The notes below the pieces were generated by a model. It did no database searches and was not told the origin of the DNA. It worked only from the letters and a program-made list of their open reading frames with translations. 60,000 nucleotides of DNA from Membranipora membranacea (Eukaryota; Bryozoa; Gymnolaemata; Cheilostomatida; Membraniporidae), in contig OU612067.1 of NCBI GenBank assembly GCA_914767715.1, positions 870,001 through 930,000 of the forward strand. The letters run 5' to 3'. Positions 36,801 to 47,940 of this stretch are shown here, one piece after another. Numbering within the stretch: the stretch's first letter is position 1; each line of letters begins with the position of its first letter. A program made the position numbers and the translations under genes.

Positions 36801-39800
36801 ATTCGAAAAAAGAAAAACTAAACTAGTTAATAAACATATACTTTATAATATGTAAATAATCAAGGGTGATCCACAAAGAACGAAGTGACAGTTTGTTATC
36901 GGAGTCCTTAATTAGGAGTTGTCTTCCATATGCCACAAGTTCAATGAGTGGACAACTCTAAAAAAAACTTTTGTACTGTACAAAATTTTCAGCAATTATA
37001 AAAATCATATTTGCTTACAGTTCTGTGTCTGGAAAGTTTGGAGGATGAAGATGTGACTGAAGAAGAGAAAGATGATGAGATTGCCATCATCAGGTAACAG
37101 TCACATTGTTGTATTCACATGATACACTGTTATAAGAAATATATCGATCAGATTATAAAAATTGACACATTATTGATTATTGTGGAGGTCTAGTTTATTC
37201 TATTTCTACCAATACTATACAAAGTCTTCCAAGATATTTTTCTGGTTGATGAATTGCCATTGTTTATCAGGAAGGAATCTGTTTGTGTTTGCTATGTAGC
37301 TCACACCAGAGCGAGTAAGATATTCTCATCAGATGAGTATTGTGTCACAAAACACTTAAACCCACCGATCAACTTTAATGCCTGTATCACTTTGTTGTTG
37401 TTGTCAGGGTACAGATGGCATATTGTCAGCAGATGATGGGTAACACCGCTGAAGCTATGAAGATTTATAATTCTGTACTGAAGAATAAGCCGAGTGATGG
37501 AGCTGTGTCTGCTGTAGCTGCTAATAATACTGTCACCCTCAATCAGGTGCTCCCTCCCCCCACCCTCACACAGTCATAATTTATCTTGCTCAATGATGAT
37601 AAGGAGTTTAACTCTATTACATACCTAATAGCCACTTCAGTCAAAGTACTGTATGTACTCGCAGGAACTGATAAAGCTCTTTATGCCAATATTTCGCCGC
37701 CCATGCCTCGGGATGGGCGAGTGATAAGACATCTGATTTTTTTAATCAAAATATTCACCAACTAATGTACTGATTACTTGAAAGCTGTTGGCCCATCTCC
37801 ATACCTGAATGGTTTGTTTCTGACTGGATTTATTTTGCTCTATATAGCTGATTGTAATCATAGTCTGTCTGTTTGTCTATTACAGGACCAGAATGTGTTT
37901 GATAGTAAGAAGAAAATGAAGCTGGCCACAGCGCCAGAGATAGTCAGAAAACTTACATCGCTGCAGCTAAAGAGAATCGACGCTAACAACTGTCTGCTAG
38001 CCTTTTATTCTAATCAGGTGAGATCATAGACTTAATAACAAGCCTAGGCAGGACACTATATGGAGCATTAGCATTGAGTCACTGAGGCATTTAATTGTGG
38101 GCGACGTAACGACATTGGAGATGTAGAAGCAATGATGCTTTTGTCGATAGCTCGATCAATTTTGATCGGATTTTGAGTTTGATAATTACAATAGATTTAG
38201 CAGCTTGTCTTGAGCAGTTTGATACTAACTTCGACTAAAAAATCTTTTTGAAGATGAAGTAGCATCAAGTTGGTAACAATACATTGCTGAATGTAAAGCA
38301 ATTTTCGAATTCAAAATCCGATAAAAATTGATTGAGTTATGAACGAAAAACCTTTATGGACAGTAAATCGATGATAGCATCATTGCTTCTACACCTTCAA
38401 ATGACGTTACGTTGCCCCACAATTAGGCCTAAGTGCCTTACTTCAGCTGTATATGGTGTCCTGTCTAAGTTTATTATTAAGTGAGATATACTGCAGGCCA
38501 TGGATAGATTTATCATTGTATCGATGTACAGAAAAGTCTGCATTTGAATCAGATTGGTTCTTGCTTATTTTCAACGAGTCACTCACTATAAGTGCCTCCC
38601 AGCATTATACAAACCGTCATTCTTTCTGACGACAAACTTCCCATTGATATCATCATTATAATGGCAGATTTTGTGATGTCATAACTAACTTGTCCCATCA
38701 TGATTACAGGCTGATGCGTGTAGGAATCAGTGTAAGACTCTGAGACAGAAGTACCCTGACAGCGATCTGTCTGCTCTTATAGAAGCCTGTCTACTAGTCA
38801 AGTCAAGACAAGCTAATAAAGCTGTACAACTTCTACAGGTAAATACTCTAATTATGAAGTGTGTTGCAGTGGTTGCCGCTGCAGTGGTTGTCACTGCCTT
38901 GGATGTCACTGCCTTGGATGTCGCTGATATGGATGTTGGTTTAAATATCACAAGGTTCTGTCTCATTGTGAATACTGAGTAATAAAGGTGCCTTAAGGGC
39001 GTGTGCGCTATGCTATATTCAGCGTTAAGTTGCTTGCAAATTGCAGGCAGGTCAGAGCGTACCTGCGGCACAGAGCCCAGTAGCCAGCAGACTGCGGCAG
39101 ATTCGAACCCATGACCTCCAACAATTACATGTTACATGTCAGGTGCCCCAACCAGCTGAGCTACCTCCTACTTGTACAAGACTGTATGCTTCTCATTTTT
39201 TTGATGTGGGGTTTATAATCATAACTGTTCCCAAAACAGACCAGAATCATTACTTCAATCTCAAATTTTGGTGATCACCTTTGTACTAAGAAGGTTATTA
39301 GTATATTACCGTTAGATTATACCAGTCTAGATATTAGCCCATATTCTACTGTTCTTTGTCTGGTTTCCAGTCTTCTATTAACGAATCAGATGATCCAACA
39401 CTGCGTCTCCAATTCTCATTGGCTGACATACACTTGAATGAAGGAAATGTGAGCCAAGCTTGTAATGTTTTAAGAACATTGGGTGCTAACTCATACAGAC
39501 CTGCCATCGTAAGTATGCTAACTCATACAGACCTGCCATCGTAAGTACAATATCAATTCCTCAATTTACAATAAACATAAGTTTAGGAAAAGTAACATCC
39601 GGAATGGATGTTTTTGTAAGAGTCACTCATAACTATGAGAAGTTCTCCTTTTTACACTTTGTTCACATACTCAAGAGTCCTTATCTCTATGGTGGTAGCC
39701 CCTTTGTGTCAGACACTGTACTCAGTCTCTCCCTTTCTTATTTTAGGTTTCTCTGCTCATAAGTCTGTATATGAGCCAAGAGGATGACAAATCTGTATCT

Positions 39801-42381
39801 GATTACTTTAATGATGTCATTTCCTGGTACGACAAAAATGAGGTATGAAGTTCTCCTGACATAGTCGATTATCTGCGTTTGATCATATATTTGAGTGTAT
39901 TCGGGGTGACTGCCTCGATTGCAATTCACCAAAAAAACAAGAGCATGTGTACTTAGTCAAACTCCGTCCGGGTTCTCCGCCTGCTCAACCCAAAAGCAAT
40001 TAACTTCCTATTAGTGTTCAGCCTAATTTCATGATATAAATAAAATGCATTCCATGCCACAAGAGAAGGTCCTGGCAACATAAGCGTTGGCATTCTCCTT
40101 AAGCCTGCTGACATCCACAGCAATCGTAACAGACAAAGAGCCTTTGATTTAGTACACACTTCCCACTTCCCAAAGAAATTCACCTTGGTAACTACAAATT
40201 TGTATGAATGAGTAGGGAATTATTTGTTAGTAACCCAATGTACACCTCATGACTTATCACTGATGACATGACACAGGAGAAGGAATGACCCCCAGCTGTC
40301 ACCTCCAGTAATCCTGGAGGTAACTATCTTTGGAATGACTGATTATAATAGCTGCATTCTAGCCACTAGACCAAACTTGCACTCTTCTAACACTGTCACC
40401 GATATATAATATAATATATAATAATTGGCTGATATTGAAATGATTTGTAGGCCGACTCTCCAGCATATAAAGATATACTGAAGGCCTCAGCAGACTTCCA
40501 GCTGAAGATAAAGAAGCCTCAGATAGCTGCTGGTCTGCTGGAGAAGCTTAGAAAGCTTAGTTCTGGTGATAGAGGTGTTCTCAGTATGCTATTCGCTGCT
40601 TACTCTCAATACGACGCCAAGAAAGCTAAGCAGTAAGTCCACATTCTGATCATCATATTCATCAAGTACAAGTTTTGGGGTAGGAGGTGGCTCACTTGGT
40701 TAGAGCGCCGGTCTTCCAGTATGCAAGTGTTGTGGGGTCGTGTCCCCAGGTGTGCACTTGCATGCAAACAGATATCAACCTGGTGCAGAAATTGCATCCT
40801 TGCCTTTAAGGCAACCATGCTTTGTAACGTGTCGTGTGATATAACCACCTCATTTTAATCGACCAATTTTAATCAACCATACACTATATAATGCCTGGTC
40901 TTTCAACAACATGCAAGTTTTTTTCTAACTGTCGAAATCTGTCAGTTCTATCCTTACTTGATATTTGTGGTTTTACCAGACTTACCAGTCTAAGCGAATT
41001 TATACCCCTTCCCCAACGCTTGATGATACCAAGTATTGTAACCTTGCTTATCTTTCTCAGAGTAAGCAATGAGTTACCCTCAGTAGAGAGTCTAGCTGAG
41101 TCTATCGATGTCGATACACTCGAAGCCTCATCAGGATTTCTGTCTAACAAATACAAGAGCAAGAAAGACGACAAAGCTGCCAACAACGACATGTGAGTAC
41201 GATGGTAGCCCACAAAATGTGGAACTTTAATTTGCTTGAGCAATAAAGCTCTTAGAGGTATTTTGTGTGGAAAATGACTGATACTCAAACATCGCCTGGT
41301 GTTTTATCCTTTCGAAGTTCTTTGTTTGAAGTCACATGTATATCCAGTGCTCAGTATTCAATCAATGACAACAATAAAGGATAAAAATATCTCCATTCAT
41401 ACACCTGTATAATGAACCATATCTGTAGATCGGAGGAACTTGTGGCCAAAAAGAAGAAAAATAAGAAGAAGAAAGGAAAGCTGCCTAAGAGCTTTAACCC
41501 CGAGGTGGATCCAGACCCCGAGAGATGGCTGCCAAAACGAGAGAGGTCTACCTGGAAGGGACGCAGGAGAAATAAAAATAAGGATAACGTCGGTGAGTGA
41601 GATTAAATTCTTGACTTAATCTCATTAAAACATTAATATGGCAACACAAACTGATTTTTATGACAACTATCACTGATCTGATATTCAAATGGATCAGCGT
41701 TTGACATTTTCAGTTAATTGAAACAAAAACGTAAGATTTTGTTTGTGTCTATTGTTATGTTTTCTGTGTTGTTCAGACCAGCTCCAATTACTAATTACTA
41801 ATTAGTAGTGTAAACTTGTGTATGTTTTGTGTTATTTCAGGAAAAGGAAGTCAAGGTGCCACAGCTGGAGGAGGTCCTGAACTGTAAGTTTATTAGCTCT
41901 GTATCTGATCCTGTTAATAAGATGGCTATAGTCCCAGTTAACTCAGTCCTTATAAGTCAAAACTCCTGTTATATTTGACAACAAATGTTGGCCCACAGAG
42001 CAGTCTTGCCAGTTTTCGAAAAAAAAATTAAGGCTTCTAAGTTTCCAACCATGTGCAGTGAACTGGAATAGATAATCAGCTGAACATTTTCCAAACTATT
42101 TCTGAATGGTTTTATAGTAGTCTTCTCTTTAGCTGCCCTGAGTAATAGTTTTATCTCTTAGCTAGTCCTAAAGAGTGTGATGTGTGAGTCAAATGCATTC
42201 CGTCACAGCACAGCTCATTATTTATCATGAGTGGAATTTTCTCATTTACAGGGATATCACAAAGATGGAGTCGTCAACATCCGACTCCGCATCGCAGTCA
42301 CTTCCTGCTGCAGGAAACAAAGGCTACTCAGCCAGCAAACAACAACAGAAGAAGAAGAAGAAAGGCAAAGGCAAAAGATAA
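33805..42381 (+). CDS. SRP72: Signal recognition particle subunit SRP72
   Basis: Component of the cytosolic SRP that, with SRP68, binds 7SL RNA and supports co-translational targeting to the ER. Sixteen exons, all phase-consistent: 33805-33913, 35091-35208, 35450-35570, 35995-36141, 36375-36486, 37021-37093, 37408-37546, 37886-38017, 38710-38838, 39371-39508, 39747-39842, 40451-40632, 41061-41192, 41429-41592, 41841-41883, 42252-42381. About 654 residues, close to human. The N-terminal two thirds are TPR-type helices (EKAYCEYRLNKNEEAL, LYRCEDYEGSMQLYKD). The C-terminus has the conserved SRP72 RNA-binding region with LPKSFNPEVDPDPERWLPKR, flanked by Lys clusters, and ends in a Lys-rich tail. 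Introns carry a foldback element and two tRNA-like SINEs. The exon 10 donor is duplicated. Confidence 0.97.
38047..38465. mobile_element. Foldback/MITE-like element in SRP72 intron 8
   Basis: Imperfect terminal inverted repeats of roughly 100 bp. The left arm begins GGCAGGACAC and the right arm ends GTGTCCTGTC; matching inner blocks include GTAGAAGCAATGATGC and its inverse. A TA dinucleotide flanks each end (38045-38046, 38466-38467), as for Tc1/mariner-type target duplications. No coding capacity. Confidence 0.75.
39000..39172 (-). mobile_element. tRNA-derived SINE, copy 1
   Basis: On the minus strand: an A-box-like TAGCTCAGCTGGTTGGGGC followed by a B-box-like GGGTTCGAATC, then GCAGTCTGCTGGCTACTGGG. 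The tail block is shared with the copy at 51.9-52.05 kb, so this is a dispersed element and not a tRNA gene. It lies in SRP72 intron 9. The 3' boundary is approximate. Confidence 0.75.
39485..39548. repeat. 32-bp tandem duplication of a 5' splice site
   Basis: Two consecutive 32-bp copies (39485-39516, 39517-39548), differing at the last base, span the end of SRP72 exon 10 and its donor. Identical donors (CCATC|GTAAGT) therefore sit at 39509 and 39541. Only the first keeps the downstream frame. Confidence 0.95.
40681..40845 (+). mobile_element. tRNA-derived SINE-like element, copy 3
   Basis: Plus strand: A-box-like TGGCTCACTTGGTTAGAGC and a degenerate B-box (GGGTCGTGTCCC). The tail differs from the other two SINE copies, so it may be another subfamily. 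It lies in SRP72 intron 12. Confidence 0.55.
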
Positions 42382-42722
42382 AAACAACTTGAATATAAGT
42401 GAATTTTTTTATTCATTTGACCAGCGAACATTGGTAATGGCTTGACTAGTAATAAAAGCTCCTAGCCGAATCAATCCATCACAAATGATAACTCAATATA
42501 ACAGAAGACGTTTCAGTATAAAATTTGTTGAATAGTTTAGAGATTGTTGGATAATAAATACATTCTAACACGCACCTTAGGTCATGGTTTCCTTAGTCAG
42601 AATAGTTTGGTGGAAAAAATTGCAAACATTCATTTTAGGCTACAGCCTTGACAAACCATGGAGTTACTTTTACTGTCACAGTTATCATTGATATATCTGC
42701 TGATATTCCAGTGAAGTTTTTA

Positions 42723-43395
42723 TCACCAATAGGCATAACACATAAGAAAATAAACTAATACAAGGATGCCTCCGACAAGCCCTGCGATACTCATCATACA
42801 AGCTATTTTACCGTTTAGAAGTGCTCCTGTGAGGTCACCTGTAAACAGAAAATTACAATGATAAGTTGGCATCTCCTCCGGCGTGGTTGATCGCATATCA
42901 TCTCTTGTCTGGTACTAAACTGATATTCCTTTAGAGGAATCTTATTCTAGTGGACTGTTCAATATAAACCCGCAGGTCATTTTGTGAGATATAATTTCAT
43001 CTAAATAACCAGTCTCTCATAAGACAGTCAATTAAATTACCTCTACAATCCGCTGCTCGAGCTTTGAGTGAAAACAATATGGCGATAAATCCAAACAGGA
43101 ATCCGCATATAAGTGTATTCCAGATAGAGTACACTAACCAATCCTCAGTCGTTTCATAGACTTTTGGTTCTCAATCACTCTGGTACTGAGAGGGTTATCC
43201 GTCGGCTGGTCATAGCCATATGTGGAGGTGTTCAGCGCGATGCTGGGAGTTAAACCCAAATAGTTGTAGAATGAGACGGGTAAAAGTGTCCACACTGCTG
43301 ACAGCGGGTTGACTGTTTAGTGTATCCTCACAGTTAATGACTATCTCATTATCACTCTCAGAGTAGCTAGGCAGCTCAGGATTATTAGCTGACAT
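42723..43395 (-). pseudogene. CD225/dispanin-like locus A, frameshifted
   Basis: Convergent with SRP72. Exon 2 (42838-42723) encodes GDLTGALLNGKIACMMS and a hydrophobic segment (VGGILVLVYFLMCYAYW, stop TGA). Exon 1 (43395-43041) starts MSANNPELP, matching the intact paralogue's MATNNPENLP, but the homologous sequence then moves through three reading frames. TSTYGYDQPTDNPL lies one frame over, and ETTEDWLVYSIWNTLICGF to FSLKARAAD lies in another. The second shift sits at an AAAA run. Either this is a pseudogene with two frameshifts or the assembly has errors; no plausible introns explain the shifts. Confidence 0.7.
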
Positions 43396-45284
43396 AGTCC
43401 AGCTATTTGGGTAAAAGAAATACTCAGTATCAAAATATTATATTTTTTAGAAAATTGCTAACCGGATTCGAGGGACATTTAATAAGGCATGGATATTATA
43501 ATATACATTTGAGATCACAGTACCTCTTCCGACAAACAGGATATTAGAAATGAACCACATGGGCCTATGTCATTTATAATAATTAGTTCATACATATAGA
43601 GCACATGAGCTTACCTGTGTCGCTCTGGCAGATGAGAACTTGTCAGTAGTAGTTTTCTCACTCCTCTTATCACTTAAAACCAAGCCACTTCTAGACTAGA
43701 GCTTTTTCCCTCTACAGTCAACTGAGTTGATACTCATAGATACAGATGATAGGCCTGCAGACTACAGGTAGTGATGCGCGGTTCGTCGGTGATTATTACT
43801 TTTGATGGATAATTTATTACTTTTTTACTGACACCACATGCCTGGCGCTTATGAAGAGATAATCAGTTTTGGCAACAGACAAATTTAATGGTAGAAGGGT
43901 TTATTAATGTTTTATGCTTATCAATAATGGTAAGGAATGGTATTAATAAACTTATTTATCAACATATATATTTTAAGATGATAAGTTGTAAAAAACTGTA
44001 CAAAGAATCACTGACATTTTGATAAAATGATAAAGTGGTAGCAGTGCATTTAATAGTTCAACCCAAAATATAAACTTCCTGGATACGTGCCAACAATAAT
44101 TAATTTCAGGGATTTGGAGAAAACAGCGTGTAGCTCTCTGTAAGTATTCAATGGTGACAAGATAAATCATTACACATTATCATAGGTTAAAATAAAAACT
44201 GATAACATCAAACTCTCAGTGGTTTTAGTGGTAACTCCGTAATAGTGTTATTCTCAATGGTCTCATACAAGCACTGATATAAATTATATATTCATGGATT
44301 AGGACCCTGAACAAGCATTTGGTCATTCAATGTTTGATTGCTGGAAACAATTTTTCGTCTCTGATTGGTCCAAAAGTTCAGAAATCCTACAGCCGACCCC
44401 TTACACTAAAGCTAGATGCAATTGTAACATATAAATCAGATGACCTTGTTAAGGACCATGGGATGCTAAATAAATAGAGACAGTTGAGCTCAGACAATTC
44501 TTCTTCACCTGATTTTATGATTGAATGATTTCGTAGTTAACTTGGAAAATCACCATTGTTGTTTCCTATGATTTTGTAATTGAATCATATGAACTTGGAG
44601 AATAGCTAATGTCGTTTCCCTCTGTTTTCGTAAGTGAACCATGTTGACGTCCCTTATTTATTGTACTGAATTAATTGTTGTTTGATATGAAAAGGCGACT
44701 TTTTTTCGAAGTGACATTTTGATATCATAGAAAAAAGCTAATATACAGTTGATGTGTTTTGGCCTGAAATGGCTACTATAAAAGCGCTGGGGGCCCAATG
44801 CACGTCAGGCTTTTTGGAACCAAAACTTTAAGCCAACACATCTATTGGATAAAAGACTGCTGTATTTTCATATCACAGTTTGCTGTAGCTTACACACCAT
44901 CGTCACCCCAGGTAGGTTAAAATAAAATGTAGTGAATCAAGTAAAATACACAGTTGGGATCTCGTAAATAGAATCTGGATGATGTACGAATACATCGTAC
45001 ACAATTACTGACACAAAGTAATAATATATTGATATCATTTCTCCTCAAATAGCCATACCACATATCCATGAATTCACATTAATGCATACTAGTATTTGTT
45101 TATATGAGTAGTTTTTTTCTGTCTCAACAAGAGTAAACATAAAATAATTGTGCGGTGATATGGTCTGATTATGTGGGCTCCCTACGAATCCTGTGATTTT
45201 CTAAACTGAGCGGTGACGGAATTTTCCAAGTTCAGAAATGTCAATATGCCTAAACATGGTAGCCCAAGTGTGGCTCCAATATGT
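43396..45284. other. Flank of CD225 locus A
   Basis: AT-rich spacer. No frame with splice support. Presumed upstream sequence of locus A. Confidence 0.4.
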
Positions 45285-45352
45285 GTTAGTGGCATTACAT
45301 TATCAACCACTCATTGCCAGAAATGAGTGGTTAATAACGTAATACCACTAAC
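45285..45352. repeat. Hairpin element, copy 1
   Basis: About 31-bp inverted arms starting GTTAGTGGCATTAC, with a 5-6 base loop and three mismatches. The same hairpin occurs at 53880-53947, and both are followed by a related block containing CCGTCTGA and ACACT or GCACT. Confidence 0.85.
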
Positions 45353-46712
45353 TCGCATCAGAGCCGTCTGAACACTTAGACTAACAATATGGGTAAATGA
45401 CGATATTTCTTCACCAAAGTTGATGCAGACCAAACTTATCATATTTTGGGCTGGAACAGGTTCCACAAATCAGGTCCAGGTCAGGTTTTTTTGGGTTTTG
45501 ACTACCTTTCAGGACCTGGTCAGGTTTGAGTACATGTTAAACAACGCTTCTGGACCTGCTTTTTGCTAAACTCTGGTAAAACAATTTTATAGCTGACGAA
45601 GAATACATAATGTGTATTTACGAGCTTATATGAATTCATACAACTGGTGAACAATATGAATGTATTATGTGCTCAGACTCTACACATCCCATCTACAATC
45701 CTTTTATCCTGGTTCAAACTCTATCACAGGATACAATCTGTTAATCGGCAGCCAATTACTGATTATAGCAGCCATATTGGATTTCAAGATGTTGTGTGTG
45801 TTGTGGCATACCAAGGAACATCTGAGTACTTGCTTGACTGATGTACAGATGAGTTGTTCTTTAATAACAATTAAAGAGAACTAATTTATTACATATCATT
45901 CCAAAATTTTGTAATTTCTCATCTAGACATTAGAACTAATTGTTTACCAATTTTACTCAAATTTCGCCAGGTAGATAGACATTTGCAAAAAATTTGCTAG
46001 AAAAGTAATTATAAACTCAACAAAAAAAAAATTAGGTAAAATATAGGTTAAAAGGTTCCATCTCAGTTGTATGACTAATATCTATTTTATATAATAGTAA
46101 CATGGAAAGTTGACATCACAGTGCTATGAAACATCTCGCTCTAGCTATTCACTGTAAATGGTAACCACTGATTTCACTGAATTAAACATCATTGATTGGT
46201 TATTTACACAATTTAACTGTAATGTATTTTATATAGATATCAAATGGTAACTAGCAAAAATAAAAGTCCAATAAGCATTAAAAAAGGGTGCTCATTGTTA
46301 CTATATATAAACTAAACTTTGCTAAAACGTCCTGTTAAAATTTTGAAAGTCCAGAGATTTGCGCTTGTCAAATCAACAGAACTGTGATTATCTTTTAATC
46401 AGGATGTACCGCTAACCTGGGCAGGCTGTCGGGATGGGTGGGACAGCATAGTCTGGTGAGGCAATATGGATCTAAAATCAATATGTATTATTCAAATGAG
46501 TGAGTATATTTAAGTGATTTTATAATGATGTTACATGCATAACTAGATCTAGAGTCTCGCCCTTTAGTATCAAATCAACCGTCTCTTACAAAACCTCCTT
46601 GTGGCGGGCCACTACCCAGCAGGATGAAACAAAAATCAGGTTTTTGGTATCGTTCTAGAGTTCTTAGTCTAAATTAATATGACTGCTCGACGTTCATAAA
46701 CAGTCTGTGGCC
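45353..46712. other. Spacer between CD225 loci A and B
   Basis: AT-rich, with short overlapping frames of no recognisable content. Contains locus B 3' flank. Confidence 0.4.
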
Positions 46713-47369
46713 CTAGTTCAGCTGAGAATCATAAAAAATTTGATATACAATCGCAGATATAAATGCTACCATACCAATCACTGTCCCTGCAATGTTCAAT
46801 CCAAAAGCGACCTTTGCATAATCATTTCCCTTTCTCAAGTCACCTGTAACAGTGTATAGAGGTTTGAACAAAGCTGTATGCGCCGTACTGTCGAATCATA
46901 TGGTGTTTGACTTTGTTGTAAAATATTTTGATTGAACATTTTCCAACAGTATAATGCTTTTGCGGCAGTAAGGTGGAAGATTCCAATTATGCTGTATTAA
47001 TTATTTTTTGTTCGAGAAGTGCAATCTGTTTCAAATTTCCCTACCTTTAGTAGTCGCACTCCTTGCTTTATGTGAATATACAATGGCAATGAGTCCGAAA
47101 ATCCAGCAGCAAAACATACAATTTAGGATGGAGCAGCATAAGACGTCCTCATGAGGTTCCTTCTGACGGTGATACCGTCTTGTAATATCTGTCGTACCCA
47201 AAGGATGATCCGGCGGCTGATCGTAACCATATGTGCTGTTTTGAATCTTTTGTGCATCAGAATCTACACGTGGATTTGTAGATTGGGAACATGAAGAAGA
47301 TGCATTATTCTTTATAAAAATTGTATCGACATCATTTTCAGGGAGATTCTCAGGGTTGTTGGTTGCCAT
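46713..47369 (-). CDS. CD225/dispanin membrane protein B
   Basis: Intact two-exon gene: 47369-47045 (ATG) and 46843-46713 (stop TAG), 151 residues, phase-1 intron. The N-terminal ~75 residues are hydrophilic with a YGYDQPPDHPLG motif shared with locus A. The C-terminal half is a CD225 domain. A first intramembrane segment (CCSILNCMFCCWIFGLIAIV) is followed by the conserved loop YSHKARSATTKGDLRKGNDY, then AKVAFGLNIAG and a second hydrophobic helix (VIGMVAFISAIVYQIF). The superfamily includes IFITM, PRRT and SYNDIG proteins, small membrane proteins involved in membrane trafficking or fusion control. The membrane-proximal Cys cluster could be palmitoylated, as in relatives. The specific role cannot be assigned. 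A longer frame upstream has an acceptor (ATATTGCAG), so a 5' UTR intron is possible. Confidence 0.88.
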
Positions 47370-47439
47370 TTCTACTGAGCTGTTCCGGTCATCTACTGCA
47401 ATATGAAACAAAAAATCTCCAGTGGTTAAGTTATGAATA

Positions 47440-47938
47440 GACAGTTTTCTGAGCTCTTATTTATGCCTCAATCCCCTCTCCAGTTTGGTACTTTTAACCC
47501 AATCCGCATATGAAAAACCTGCTGAAAGAGGGTTATATTGAAAACCGCTTATGTTGGGATAAAAAGGGTTTTTGATTCAGAGTCTGCACCCTTGAAAACC
47601 CTGTGAGACAGGGTTTCCAAATCATTGGAGGCTTGAATGTTGATAAATCTTAAATTTTAGTGACGAAACTCAAGAAAGATTCTGCCAAATTGTCCGCAAA
47701 ACAGGCAGAAAATGCTACAATTGACTATCCAAATACTACAATTATTTCCCAAACTATGTCCATATGAGTTTTCAATGTTGCAGATTCTGAATCAAAAATA
47801 ATTTTTATCCTATTATGAGCTGTTTTCAAGATAACCCTCTTTTCAGCACGTTTTTCCTATGCGGCATGGGTTAAAAGTACCAAACTGGAGAGGGGACAAC
47901 TCCAAATTGAGGCCTAAATCAGAGCTCAGAAAACTGTC
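47440..47938. mobile_element. Foldback/MITE-like element upstream of CD225 B
   Basis: About 499 bp with long imperfect terminal inverted repeats (~165-175 bp). The left end begins GACAGTTTTCTGAGCTC and the right end is the inverse. Shared inner blocks include CCTCTCCAGTTTGGTACTTT and TTTTTGATTCAGA. TA flanks both sides (47438-47439, 47939-47940). No transposase frame. It sits in the presumed promoter region of CD225 B. Confidence 0.85.
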
Positions 47939-47940
47939 TA

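Noticed and set aside
39000-39172. A tRNA gene on the minus strand
   Set aside because: A and B boxes are present, but the anticodon arm and acceptor stem do not fold convincingly and the tail is shared with another copy, so it is a SINE.
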